Shown here: piece after piece, positions 1 through 7,972 of the stretch
Layout of the letters: each line of letters begins with the position of its first letter
How positions within the stretch are numbered: the stretch's first letter is position 1
DNA from: an uncultured Clostridia bacterium
GTDB lineage: Bacteria; Bacillota; Clostridia; TANB77; CAG-508
Direction of reading: 5' to 3'
Assembly (NCBI GenBank): GCA_947624195.1
Contig: CANQJH010000009.1
Span: 1 to 48,839 of the forward strand
Length of the DNA: 48,839 nucleotides
Notes under the pieces: model-generated
Database searches by the model: none
Told to the model about the DNA's origin: nothing
The model's input: only the letters and a program-made list of their open reading frames with translations
Translations under genes and position numbers: made by a program

Positions 1-52
1 AAATTATTATTAAACTATATATTTAATAATAAATAAAAAATAGGAGGAAACC

Positions 53-1211
53 ATGGAAAAACAAAAGAAACAAGGAAATTTGAACATTAAAAACAGTAAA
101 GGTATAACGTTAGTTGCATTAGTAGTAACCATAATAATAATGCTAATATTAGCAGGGGTAACACTAACAATAGCATTACGGAGAAAATGGCTTATTTAAA
201 ATGTCAGAGAAAGCCGCAGAGACATATAAAGAAGAAGCAGGAAAGGAAGAAAATGCATTGCAAAAGGGAAGTGAGGAGATAGGAAATATAATCGAATCAC
301 TAAAACCACCAGTAGTAATAGACGGAGGAGAAGTAGGAAGTCACTTAAACGAGTATCAAGGAAAATACGTGGATATAGGATTAAATACAAATGGAAATGA
401 CGTGACAACAGATGACTGGGAATTATTTTATGCGGGAAATGGCAGAATATATTTAATAGCAGCAGACTATGTACCAACGGATACACTAGCAGCATGGCAA
501 GTAATAGGAGACAATGGAAAGTTAAAAGAGTTTCAAAAATATACTACGTATGGCGTACGATGGCCAAGTACACCTACAGAATTTTTAGCATTACCAACAG
601 AACCAAATAATTATTTAGACTTAGTAATGCATAAGGGATATACTCTAGATGATAGTAAAGATAACTTAAAAGCAGTATCACAATTACTAAATACAGCATC
701 GTGGAATGGAATAAAAACAGCAGCAAGTGCAGACAAGCAAAAATGTATAGATTTCGTAATTGGAGGACCAACTCTTGAGATGTGGTGCGAAGCATGGAAT
801 GAAGCAGTAAAAGGAGACACAAATGGATTTGTAACAATTGATCCTGAACCACAAACGAGTGGTAATGGATATGGAGTTAAGCACGGCTCAAAATCATCAA
901 CTTACCTATATGTGAATGGAACAACAAGTACTTCTCTAACAAGTGAGCAATTAGGAGAATTAGGAAAAACTTACAAAACATTTTTCCCACACACTGGAAC
1001 AAGTGCTTGGAACGGTTGTAGCGGATATTGGTTGGCTTCGCCGTCCGCTATCGGCTCGCTCAGCTTGATGGGTGTCTACGGTAGCGGCCACGTGAACTAC
1101 AACGACTATAACTACGACTACCTTGGCGTTCGACCGGTGGTTTGTCTGGAGTCTGGAGTCCAATTGACAGAGACATCAAAGGGATCGAATATATATAATG
1201 TGAGCATGTAG
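53..1211 (+). CDS. Pilin-like surface protein with DGR-type variable C-terminus, interrupted by a +1 frameshift at CGG
   Basis: An AGGAGG site precedes ATG 53. The first ~45 codons give a type IV prepilin-like start: a short polar leader, then KGITLVALVVTIIIMLILAG. The frame stops at about 198, but skipping C179 of the in-frame CGG (179-181) continues as ALGENGLFKMSEKA, matching ALGDNGIFKMAQKA of the pilin-like gene at 46985. The restored protein is about 385 residues: membrane/pilin N-terminus, a coiled linker, and a C-type-lectin-like end with GYWLASPSA and GVRPVVCL. Likely membrane-anchored or secreted and displayed on the cell surface. The N-terminal helix lacks the Glu5 of classical pilins. 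The family resemblance of the ectodomain to DGR target proteins is recalled, not searched. Confidence 0.75.
1015..1150 (+). other. Candidate DGR variable region (VR)
   Basis: The 3' end of the surface protein gene switches abruptly from AT-rich codons to codons of the form NNC (atc, ggc, ctc, agc, gtc, tac, cac, aac, gac), interleaved with fixed framework codons (tgg, ttg, gct, gtt cga ccg). This is the footprint expected when AAC codons of a template repeat are mutated at their adenines and copied into a C-type-lectin fold. The invariant GC-rich end (about 1120-1160) would be the homing-initiation part. No template repeat or reverse transcriptase is seen in the window, so the machinery would have to act in trans. 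Confidence 0.6.
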
Positions 1212-1232
1212 TAATTGGGGACGGATAAAGTT

Positions 1233-1263
1233 GCGTGCTGCTGGGCCTCGCGTCCAGCCACGC
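1233..1263 (+). other. GC-rich hairpin just downstream of the variable region
   Basis: GCGTG (1233-1237) pairs with CACGC (1259-1263) and GCTGG (1240-1244) with CCAGC (1254-1258), with a 2-nt bulge and a 9-nt loop. It begins 21 nt after the stop codon and has no U-tract, so it is not an ordinary terminator. Known DGR targets carry a stem-loop just after the VR that aids target recognition, and the position fits that role. Confidence 0.5.
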
Positions 1264-1280
1264 CCAAAACTATAAAGCTA

Positions 1281-1531
1281 ATTTGCTCTCTAGTATATAT
1301 AGAGAAAATATTCACACACTAAACTTGGGCAAGGTCGTGTAGACCATTTGTTACACAAGGGAAGCTTCAGTTTCAGAAACAAACTGGTGTCCAATAGCAA
1401 ATGATTTTATATAGTCCGCATTTGCTATAAACAAAAATAGATAAATATGTTTGTTAGTAGGTATTCACCGAAGAGGAGCATTATTTTAGCACTATTTTAT
1501 CCAGTAACTAAATGTTAGTTACTGGTTTTTT
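1281..1531 (+). ncRNA. Structured intergenic stretch, possible small RNA ending in a terminator
   Basis: The 480 bases between the surface gene and ftsZ hold no credible gene but several stems: TCTCTA/TAGAGA near 1281-1304, GGTC/GACC near 1333-1345, a perfect 10-bp stem ATAGCAAATG (1395-1404) with CATTTGCTAT (1420-1429), and a terminator stem at 1501-1525. I do not recognise a known riboswitch or ncRNA consensus, and no clear promoter is visible in front. Confidence 0.35.
1501..1531 (+). terminator. Intrinsic terminator
   Basis: CCAGTAACTAA (1501-1511) pairs perfectly with TTAGTTACTGG (1515-1525), followed by six T. It separates the stretch upstream from the ftsZ promoter. Confidence 0.85.
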
Positions 1532-1628
1532 AAAGTGTCCTGATATGAGCACTCAAAATTAAAATAAATGCAATGAGGAGGAAAATGTTTGTTTTTTATA
1601 GATAAATAAATTATTTACGCTAAAAGAC

Positions 1629-1656
1629 TTGAAAAAAATCGAATATAATGTATAAT
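1629..1656 (+). promoter_or_regulatory. Promoter for ftsZ
   Basis: TTGAAA at 1629-1634 and TATAAT at 1651-1656, 16 bp apart, 36 bp before the ftsZ start. Confidence 0.75.
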
Positions 1657-1691
1657 ACATACTATAAAATAGTGAAATGGAGGATTAAAAC

Positions 1692-2684
1692 GTGTTAGAG
1701 CAAGTGCAACCAAATAGAACAAAAGACTTAATAAAAATCAAAGTATTGGGAATTGGTGGCGGAGGAAACAACGCTGTAAATCAAATGATAAAATCTGATA
1801 TAGATGGAGCTGAATACATACTTATAAATACAGAAAAGGGAATACTTGATAGGGCAAATACTAACGGTTGCAAAGTACTTCAAATTGGTAAAGAGGCAAC
1901 GAAAGGACTTGGCGCTGGTGCAAACCCTGAAATTGGTGAGATGGCTGCAAGAGAAAGCGTAGAAGAAATTGACAAAATCTTAGAGGGTACTGATTTGTTA
2001 TTTTTAACTGCAGGTATGGGAGGTGGAACCGGAACAGGTGCTATCCCAGTTATTGCTGAGCAAGCTAGAAAAAAAGGAATTTTAACTATTGGAATAGTAA
2101 CCACTCCTTTTACATTTGAAGGAAAATTAAGAAGTGTTAGAGCTAACATGGGTATTGATAAGCTTAGACCTAATGTAAATTCTCTAATTATCATTTCTAA
2201 TGACCAGTTGCTTTCAAATACTTCTAAAGAGGTTTCTATTTTACAAGCCTTTAAAATGACAGATGACGTTCTAAGACAAGGTATACAGTCAATAACTGAT
2301 ATAATCAACTCAGTAGGAACTATCAACATTGACTTCGCTGACGTAAAAACCGCTCTTAGTGTTGAAGGTCCTGCATATATGGGAATTGGTGAATCTGAAG
2401 GCGAGAACAAAATAATTGAGGCAACCATAAAAGCTTTAAGCAACCCTCTAACAAAGAGCACAGTTGATGATGCAAAGGCTGTTATATTTAATATAAGAGG
2501 TGGGGAAGATATTGGCTTAGATGAGATAAATAGAAGTGCTGAAATCATTGCAGGAAAAGTTCATCCAGATGCAAATGTTATATTTGGAACAGATATAGAT
2601 GAAACTCTTGAAGATAAAGTTATAGTTACTATTGTAGCAACAGGAGTAAGAGAAAAAGGCGAAAAGTCTGATAAAAATAAATAA
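1692..2684 (+). CDS. ftsZ: Cell division GTPase FtsZ, without C-terminal tail
   Basis: FtsZ polymerises with GTP into the division ring. The protein has the N-terminal GIGGGGNNAV nucleotide loop (about residues 20-30), the tubulin signature GMGGGTGTGA (about 108-117), and the NPL...AKAVIFNIRGG region of the C-terminal globular domain. At 330 residues it stops right after the globular domain (VTIVATGVREK plus a short charged end). The usual long linker and conserved C-terminal peptide that bind FtsA, SepF or ZapA are absent. Start GTG 1692 follows TGGAGG. It lies alone behind its own promoter, not in the ftsA-ftsZ arrangement common elsewhere. The identification is secure; whether this is the only FtsZ in the genome is unknown. 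Confidence 0.95.
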   Translation: MLEQVQPNRTKDLIKIKVLGIGGGGNNAVNQMIKSDIDGAEYILINTEKGILDRANTNGCKVLQIGKEATKGLGAGANPEIGEMAARESVEEIDKILEGTDLLFLTAGMGGGTGTGAIPVIAEQARKKGILTIGIVTTPFTFEGKLRSVRANMGIDKLRPNVNSLIIISNDQLLSNTSKEVSILQAFKMTDDVLRQGIQSITDIINSVGTINIDFADVKTALSVEGPAYMGIGESEGENKIIEATIKALSNPLTKSTVDDAKAVIFNIRGGEDIGLDEINRSAEIIAGKVHPDANVIFGTDIDETLEDKVIVTIVATGVREKGEKSDKNK

Positions 2685-2698
2685 GGGATGTTTGTAAA

Positions 2699-2863
2699 AT
2701 GAGAATAAGCGATTTTAACTTATTAGAAATAGATGTATTTGATGGGGACAAACTGATATATAATGGTATGAGTGAAGATGTCCCAGAAGAATTAAAGCAG
2801 GCACACATTAAAATTGAAGGAATAGACGGTAAAAAGGTAATTACTAAATTAACAAAAAAATAA
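2699..2863 (+). CDS. Small conserved-looking protein, 54 residues, function unknown
   Basis: ATG 2699 follows a weak AAGGG site 14 nt after ftsZ, so it is probably cotranscribed with ftsZ. The product starts MRISDFNLLEI and ends KKVITKLTKK. It is acidic in the middle, has no membrane segment, and I do not recognise it. Codon use is like its neighbours. Confidence 0.6.
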   Translation: MRISDFNLLEIDVFDGDKLIYNGMSEDVPEELKQAHIKIEGIDGKKVITKLTKK

Positions 2864-2934
2864 TTGGAATAAATTGTATAAATCACCTATAAGTGGAAAT
2901 AATCCTAAAAAGATAATTTTAAGGAGATAAACTT

Positions 2935-3129
2935 ATGGGTGATTTTAACAAAAAATTTATTATTCGTGAGGCAGAGAATATACTTGAAGAATTTGATAAA
3001 AAGGACAAGGAGGAAAAGAGAAAGATCGTAGAATTAAAAAAGAATTTTAGCAAGATAAAAAAGGTAAATATTGCATTAAAAATAATAATTTCAATAATGG
3101 CAATTTGCATAATTATGTTAGTGATATAA
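2935..3129 (+). CDS. Small single-pass membrane protein, 64 residues
   Basis: Preceded by AAGGAGATAAACTT at good spacing. Residues 1-44 are very charged and probably coiled (repeated EEFDKKDKEEKRK-type stretches). Residues 45-64 form one hydrophobic helix at the very C-terminus, giving a tail-anchored topology with the charged part in the cytoplasm. Function not recognised. A strong terminator follows. Confidence 0.65.
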   Translation: MGDFNKKFIIREAENILEEFDKKDKEEKRKIVELKKNFSKIKKVNIALKIIISIMAICIIMLVI

Positions 3130-3180
3130 ATAACCATCATATATAAGTTTACATTTATATAAATAAAAATCATAAACTCG

Positions 3181-3223
3181 TCTTATAGTTCATATATTGT
3201 AAAAGAACTATAAGACTTTTTTT
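3181..3223 (+). terminator. Intrinsic terminator
   Basis: TCTTATAGTTC (3181-3191) pairs perfectly with GAACTATAAGA (3205-3215), then CTTTTTTT. Confidence 0.9.
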
Positions 3224-3242
3224 GAGGAGTATTAAAAAAGTA

Positions 3243-4181
3243 ATGAGCGAAGAAGAAAAGATAAAAAGAGCAGAAGAAATCTCTGCTAGAAGGAATAATA
3301 GGATTCCTGTAAGTAGTATAAATACCACACGTAAAAAGAAATTATCTCTTTTAAGCAAAGTTTTTATACAAGTTATATGTAGCATTGGCCTATTTGGAAT
3401 TTTTTATTTTATTAATCAAAATAATAGTTTAGCAATTGAAAAAATAAAACCAATTTTTTCTGAGGATACAGATTTTGTACAAATATATAATCAAATAGAT
3501 ACATTTATAAAAAATATGTCAACTTCATTTAATAATGAGACTCAGGAAGAAAATAATATAGAAAATATCAATGGAACTAATGAAATTAATGATAATGAAA
3601 ACAACGAAGTTGTAGAAGGCGAAAATAATCAAAACAGCATAAGTGGTGAGAATAGCGAAAATAGTGAAGACAACGGAAATAACGGAGATAATAATGAACA
3701 AGGAAATGAAAATCAAGATGAAAATGTTGGAATTGGTGGAGGAGATGAAAGCGTTGCTGAAAGCGAAACAGACCAAGACATATCGTATATTAAGGCAAAT
3801 GCCAATTTTATAAAACCTGTAAACGGATATATTACATCAGCTTATGGAGCAAGAGAAGCTACTGAAATCATTTCTGCAAATCACGCAGGAGTTGATATTG
3901 GAGCAAATACTGGGACAGAGATAGTAGCCTCAATGTCAGGCACAGTAGAGCTAGTATCTAATTATGGTGATTATGGAAATCATTTAAAAATAACAAATGG
4001 AGAAATCACAACACTGTATGCACACTGTAGTTCAATATTAGTCAAACAAGGAGATTACATAAATCAAGGACAAAGAATCGCAACAGTTGGAGCAACAGGC
4101 AGAACTACTGGACCACATCTTCATTTTGAAATAAGAAGAAATAATAAAACAGTAGACCCGCAAAAAATACTAGACCTGTAA
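3243..4181 (+). CDS. Membrane-anchored M23 (LytM) family protein, possible SpoIVFA/SpoIIQ-like partner
   Basis: GAGGAG at 3224-3229 supports ATG 3243; a longer frame from TTG 3222 would overlap that site. Order: short basic cytoplasmic part, one membrane helix (about 40-60), a long low-complexity Asn/Glu/Ser linker (about 90-190), and a C-terminal LytM domain with HAGVDIG, YAHC and HLHFEIRR, so the zinc ligands look intact. M23 domains cut peptidoglycan or, when inactive, act as binding modules. It sits 48 nt before a SpoIVFB-type protease, the order of spoIVFA-spoIVFB in Bacillus. This suggests a role in engulfment or sigma-K control, but the intact ligands differ from the degenerate SpoIVFA. 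Confidence 0.8.
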   Translation: MSEEEKIKRAEEISARRNNRIPVSSINTTRKKKLSLLSKVFIQVICSIGLFGIFYFINQNNSLAIEKIKPIFSEDTDFVQIYNQIDTFIKNMSTSFNNETQEENNIENINGTNEINDNENNEVVEGENNQNSISGENSENSEDNGNNGDNNEQGNENQDENVGIGGGDESVAESETDQDISYIKANANFIKPVNGYITSAYGAREATEIISANHAGVDIGANTGTEIVASMSGTVELVSNYGDYGNHLKITNGEITTLYAHCSSILVKQGDYINQGQRIATVGATGRTTGPHLHFEIRRNNKTVDPQKILDL

Positions 4182-4229
4182 ACTATAGCTTATGGAACAT
4201 AAACTATTTGAAAAAGGAGAAAAAAGTAC

Positions 4230-4916
4230 ATGCAGATAAAAGTGGATTTAAAAATATTTCTATTTTTTTTTATTTTTCTTGTAACAAGGAAAATAAAAAT
4301 ATATGGAATAATAATGCTTTTTGCATTAATACATGAAATAGGACATTTAATTTGTGGAATGTTGCTAGGATTTAAACCAGAAAAAATGACAATACTACCA
4401 TATGGACTTAAAATAAATTTTAAAACTAACATTGGAGATTATAATCAAAAAATAAAAAAGGGAAATTTATTATCCATAAAGAAAATTATTTTGGCTTTGG
4501 CTGGGCCTGTAACTAACATGATATGCGTAATTGCAGCTCTATTGGCAAAAAAATACATAAAACTTGATGATGTAGTTTATCAAAACATAATGTATGCAAA
4601 TATTTTAATTGCACTGTTTAATTTATTGCCAATTTATCCACTTGATGGTGGGAGAATTTTAAGAGAAATTTTACATATTTTTTATAGCTTAAGAGAAAGT
4701 TATAAATATACGCAAATCGTATCGGAACTTTCATTATATATCATCACAGCTATTTCAAGTATTTTAATTTTATATTATAAAAACATAGCAATATTGGCTA
4801 TTTTAGTATATTTGTGGTATATTGTTTATAAAAATAAAAGGGAAATAAGGATAAAGGAAAAAATGTACAAAAGCATTGAAAAATATGCTCATATCAAGGG
4901 AAACGTAGATTGTTGA
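4230..4916 (+). CDS. spoIVFB: Site-2 membrane metalloprotease, SpoIVFB-like (M50)
   Basis: SpoIVFB cleaves pro-sigma-K inside the outer forespore membrane. The 228-residue protein has HEIGH (residues 35-39) in a hydrophobic segment and the second zinc motif NLLPIYPLDGGR (about 130-141). There are several membrane helices and a basic end. AAAAAGGAG precedes ATG 4230. The gene directly follows the M23 protein, so the two are probably one operon and one complex. The short length lacking a C-terminal CBS domain is worth noting; other small M50 proteases look similar, so the assignment to SpoIVFB rests partly on context. Confidence 0.8.
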   Translation: MQIKVDLKIFLFFFIFLVTRKIKIYGIIMLFALIHEIGHLICGMLLGFKPEKMTILPYGLKINFKTNIGDYNQKIKKGNLLSIKKIILALAGPVTNMICVIAALLAKKYIKLDDVVYQNIMYANILIALFNLLPIYPLDGGRILREILHIFYSLRESYKYTQIVSELSLYIITAISSILILYYKNIAILAILVYLWYIVYKNKREIRIKEKMYKSIEKYAHIKGNVDC

Positions 4917-4988
4917 CAATGCACCAGAGCATAAAAATCATTGATGATAATTTTGAATTTTTTAGTAATTAAAGATATGTTAAAATAC

Positions 4989-5017
4989 TTGCAAAATGTA
5001 TAAAAACATGCTATAAT
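4989..5017 (+). promoter_or_regulatory. Promoter
   Basis: TTGCAA (4989-4994), 17-bp spacer, TATAAT (5012-5017), 48 bp before the start at 5065. Confidence 0.75.
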
Positions 5018-5064
5018 TTTATTGTAGTGTTTTTTATACTACAAAAGGAGAAAATAATTAAAAA

Positions 5065-5412
5065 ATGAAAAATATTAAAGAACTTGCAAATAATTTAATA
5101 AAAAGTATTGCAAACGGATGGAAAAGGCTTGGAGAAGCGGATGTAAATGACAGCCAAGAAGTTCAAGTTAATTTTTCACCCGATGTTCAAGCGCGACTTG
5201 GTGCATTGGAATTAGTTACAGACTATAAGTATATGAGTAAAGAAAAGAAACCTAATAAACCAAACATAGAACCACAACAAAGAGTTGATATGCAAAATAC
5301 TAGAACAACAATGCCACCAAGACAAAACCCGAACTATGATGGAAAAATGCCAAATGGAAGAGTACAATCAATACAACCAAGAGATGGCAGAGACACATAT
5401 AGAGATATATAA
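5065..5412 (+). CDS. Unknown protein, 115 residues
   Basis: Own promoter and AAAAGGAG site. The N-terminal half is mixed alpha (MKNIKELANNLIKSI...), and from about residue 65 it is Pro/Asn/Arg/Gln-rich and probably disordered, ending in a charged RDGRDTYRDI. No signal peptide or membrane helix. Function not recognised. Confidence 0.65.
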   Translation: MKNIKELANNLIKSIANGWKRLGEADVNDSQEVQVNFSPDVQARLGALELVTDYKYMSKEKKPNKPNIEPQQRVDMQNTRTTMPPRQNPNYDGKMPNGRVQSIQPRDGRDTYRDI

Positions 5413-5472
5413 ATCAAAATACACTAAAATATTAAATTAACCTTATAAACATATTGTACGAGGAAAAAATAA

Positions 5473-5994
5473 ATGAAAAAAAATGAAAAAGGTATAACCA
5501 TAACTGCATTAGCTATAACAGTTGTTATTTTAGGGCTAATAAGTGTTCCGATAATTATGAACACATCACAAATTAGAGAGTTTAGTAATTACAAGAAGCT
5601 AAAAGATGATATTGATAATTTAAGAGAAAATATTCAGATTGCTTTTTTTGAAGACAATATCAGTGAGATAGGGCCTAAAGTAAATAGTAGTATGTTGAAT
5701 TTCCTTAGTAAAAATCAGAATGGAGATTCTGTAAAGAATGTAAATGATAATGACGTTTATTATGCAATAAATATTGATGAAGTAAACAATAGATTATCAG
5801 GAAACATTAGAGAATTAAACTATGGTTCTGAAAATAATGATATGGGTTCAGGCGAGTATTATCAGGGCTCAGACGATGTATACATTATAAACGAAGCAAG
5901 TAGAACAATTTATTATGTAAATGGAATTGAATATAAAGGCAATATATATTATAGATTATCTGAAGAGTTTTCAAATATTACGTTGGGAGAATAG
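5473..5994 (+). CDS. Pilin-like membrane/secreted protein, 173 residues
   Basis: Starts MKKNEKGITITALAITVVIL: a short basic leader, Gly, and a hydrophobic helix, as in class III prepilin signals, but with Ala instead of Glu at position 5. The ectodomain (about 35-173) is acidic and Asn/Ser-rich with a Tyr-rich end. It is a solo gene with a weak AGGAAA site and a strong terminator behind. It shares only its N-terminus with the pilin-like genes at 53, 12702 and 46985, so this head is probably a common export/anchoring module on different cargo. Confidence 0.7.
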   Translation: MKKNEKGITITALAITVVILGLISVPIIMNTSQIREFSNYKKLKDDIDNLRENIQIAFFEDNISEIGPKVNSSMLNFLSKNQNGDSVKNVNDNDVYYAINIDEVNNRLSGNIRELNYGSENNDMGSGEYYQGSDDVYIINEASRTIYYVNGIEYKGNIYYRLSEEFSNITLGE

Positions 5995-6030
5995 CGTTAA
6001 TAATTATAGTATTGCTAAAAAAATGAAAAG

Positions 6031-6053
6031 CGGTAGCAAAACTACCGTTTTTT
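6031..6053 (+). terminator. Intrinsic terminator
   Basis: CGGTAG (6031-6036), loop CAAAA, CTACCG (6042-6047), then TTTTTTC. Confidence 0.85.
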
Positions 6054-6085
6054 TCTATAAATTTAATATTTTTCGCTCAAAACAC

Positions 6086-6114
6086 TTGACATTTTTGCAA
6101 AAATGGTGTAAAGT
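6086..6114 (+). promoter_or_regulatory. Promoter of the ylxM-ffh ribosomal operon
   Basis: TTGACA (6086-6091), 17-bp spacer, TAAAGT (6109-6114). It is the only strong promoter seen before the run of genes from ylxM to rplS. Confidence 0.75.
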
Positions 6115-6218
6115 ATATATGCTTTACAGCAATTAATGATAGTACAAAAATAAAATTTAATCTAAAAGGAATAATTATGTGTTTCTTGTACATTAGCAAG
6201 AAAAGATTGAGGGTACTT

Positions 6219-6566
6219 ATGGATAAACATATACAAATAAGTATGCTATGGGAAATCTATGGCAAATTACTTACAAAAAAACAATATGATGTTCTAAATG
6301 ACTACTATAACAATGATTTATCTTTATCTGAAATTGCTGAAAACAACAATATTTCAAGACAAGGTGTAAGAGACTTAATAAAGAAAGGAGAAGACAAACT
6401 TTTCGATTACGAAGAAAAGCTAAACATTATGAAGAAAAATACGGAAAATGAGCGAACTATTCAAACAGTATTAGCTCAATTAAGTAAAATACAAGAAAAC
6501 TCATCAGACAAAAAAATAGAAAAGATTTTAAGCGAAGTACAAAAAGAACTAAGAGTTATAGCTTAA
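6219..6566 (+). CDS. ylxM: YlxM/p13-type helix-turn-helix protein, SRP partner
   Basis: YlxM is a small helix-turn-helix protein encoded just before ffh in Firmicutes and thought to modulate SRP. The match is clear: LLTKKQYDVLNDYYNNDLSL, then SEIAENNNISRQGVRDLIKK and DYEEKL. Two starts are possible. ATG 6219 with GAGGG five bases upstream gives 115 residues, the usual family length. ATG 6177 with AAAAGGA gives 14 more residues unlike the family. I prefer 6219. It ends 17 nt before ffh. Confidence 0.88.
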   Translation: MDKHIQISMLWEIYGKLLTKKQYDVLNDYYNNDLSLSEIAENNNISRQGVRDLIKKGEDKLFDYEEKLNIMKKNTENERTIQTVLAQLSKIQENSSDKKIEKILSEVQKELRVIA

Positions 6567-6583
6567 AAAAGGAGGGATAAATA

Positions 6584-7966
6584 ATGGCCTTTGAGGGATT
6601 ATCAGAAAAGCTACAAGCTTTCACAAGAAAGCTTAGAGGTAAAGCTAGAATAACAGAATCAGACTTAAATGAAATGCTTCGAGAAGTTAAACTTGCTTTG
6701 TTAGAGGCGGACGTAAATTATAAGGTAGTTAAAGAATTTATAACTAATATCCATGATAAGGCATTAGGTAGTGATGTATTGAAGTCACTTACTCCAGGGC
6801 AACAGGTTGTTAAAATAGTAAAAGATGAATTGATAGATTTGTTAGGAGGCGCTGATAGCAAGATAGCATTTAGCCCAAACCCTCCAACAATAATTATGCT
6901 AGTAGGACTTCAGGGTTCAGGTAAAACTACAATGGCAGGCAAACTTTCTAATTTATTGCGAAAACAAGGTAAAAAACCATTATTAGTTGCTTGTGATGTA
7001 TATAGACCGGCTGCAATTAAACAACTTCAAGTTGTAGGTGCACAGTTAAATGTACCAGTTTATGCAAATGAAGGTGAAAAAAATGTAGTAAAAATAGCAA
7101 AGCAAGCTAAGGAAATTGCTATAAGCAAATTAAATGATGTGGTGATTTTGGATACTGCAGGTAGACTTCAAATTGATGAAGAACTTATGCAAGAATTAAA
7201 AGATATAAAATCAAATGTCAAACCACACGAAATTCTACTTGTTGTAGACTCAATGACAGGTCAAGATGCAGTAAATATAGCTACGAAATTTAACGAAGAT
7301 TTGGGCATTGATGGAGTTATACTTACTAAGCTTGATGGTGATACTCGTGGTGGTGCAGCTATCTCAGTTAAAAAAGTTACAGGCAAACCAATTAAGTTTA
7401 TTGGTATAGGCGAAAAGCTTAATGAAGTGGAAGAATTCCACCCTGATAGGATGGCTTCAAGAATTCTTGGCATGGGTGATATGCTATCAATTATTGAGCA
7501 AGCAGAAGAACAATTTGATATTGAAGAAGCCGAAAAGTTAGAAAAGAAGCTTAGAAAAAATAAAGAATTTGACTTAAATGATTACTTAGCACAATTAAGG
7601 CAAGTAAAGAAAATGGGATCTTTCTCATCAATATTAAAAATGATACCAGGTATGAACAAACTGAATGTTAATGTAGATGACAAAGAATTCGAAAAAATCG
7701 AAGCAATTATATGTTCAATGACAAACAAAGAAAGAGAAAATCCAAAATTACTCAATGCTTCACGAAGAATTAGAATAGCTAATGGAAGCGGTACACAAGT
7801 TGCCGATATTAATAAATTTATGAAATCATTTGAGATGACACAAAGCATGATGAAGAAAGTTAAGTCGGGAAATTTAGACCCAAGGATGAAAAAGATGATG
7901 TCAAAACTTAACTTAGACAAAATGAGTGATGAAGAATTGGATGACTTGGCAAATAAATTGAAATAA
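6584..7966 (+). CDS. ffh: Signal recognition particle GTPase Ffh
   Basis: Ffh binds signal peptides of nascent chains and 4.5S/6S-like RNA and delivers ribosomes to FtsY. Domains in order: N-domain four-helix bundle (1-90), G-domain with GLQGSGKTT (about 108-116), DTAGR (about 190) and TKLDGD (about 248), then the Met-rich M-domain (about 300-460) with SRRIRIANGSGTQVADINK, the SRP RNA-binding motif. Length 460 is typical. GGAGGG precedes ATG 6584. Confidence 0.97.
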   Translation: MAFEGLSEKLQAFTRKLRGKARITESDLNEMLREVKLALLEADVNYKVVKEFITNIHDKALGSDVLKSLTPGQQVVKIVKDELIDLLGGADSKIAFSPNPPTIIMLVGLQGSGKTTMAGKLSNLLRKQGKKPLLVACDVYRPAAIKQLQVVGAQLNVPVYANEGEKNVVKIAKQAKEIAISKLNDVVILDTAGRLQIDEELMQELKDIKSNVKPHEILLVVDSMTGQDAVNIATKFNEDLGIDGVILTKLDGDTRGGAAISVKKVTGKPIKFIGIGEKLNEVEEFHPDRMASRILGMGDMLSIIEQAEEQFDIEEAEKLEKKLRKNKEFDLNDYLAQLRQVKKMGSFSSILKMIPGMNKLNVNVDDKEFEKIEAIICSMTNKERENPKLLNASRRIRIANGSGTQVADINKFMKSFEMTQSMMKKVKSGNLDPRMKKMMSKLNLDKMSDEELDDLANKLK

Positions 7967-7972
7967 AGTACC

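Noticed and set aside
1300-1531. Known riboswitch upstream of ftsZ
   Set aside because: I could not match it to any consensus I know (SAM, c-di-GMP, glycine, lysine, FMN, TPP), and it ends in a terminator well before the ftsZ promoter.
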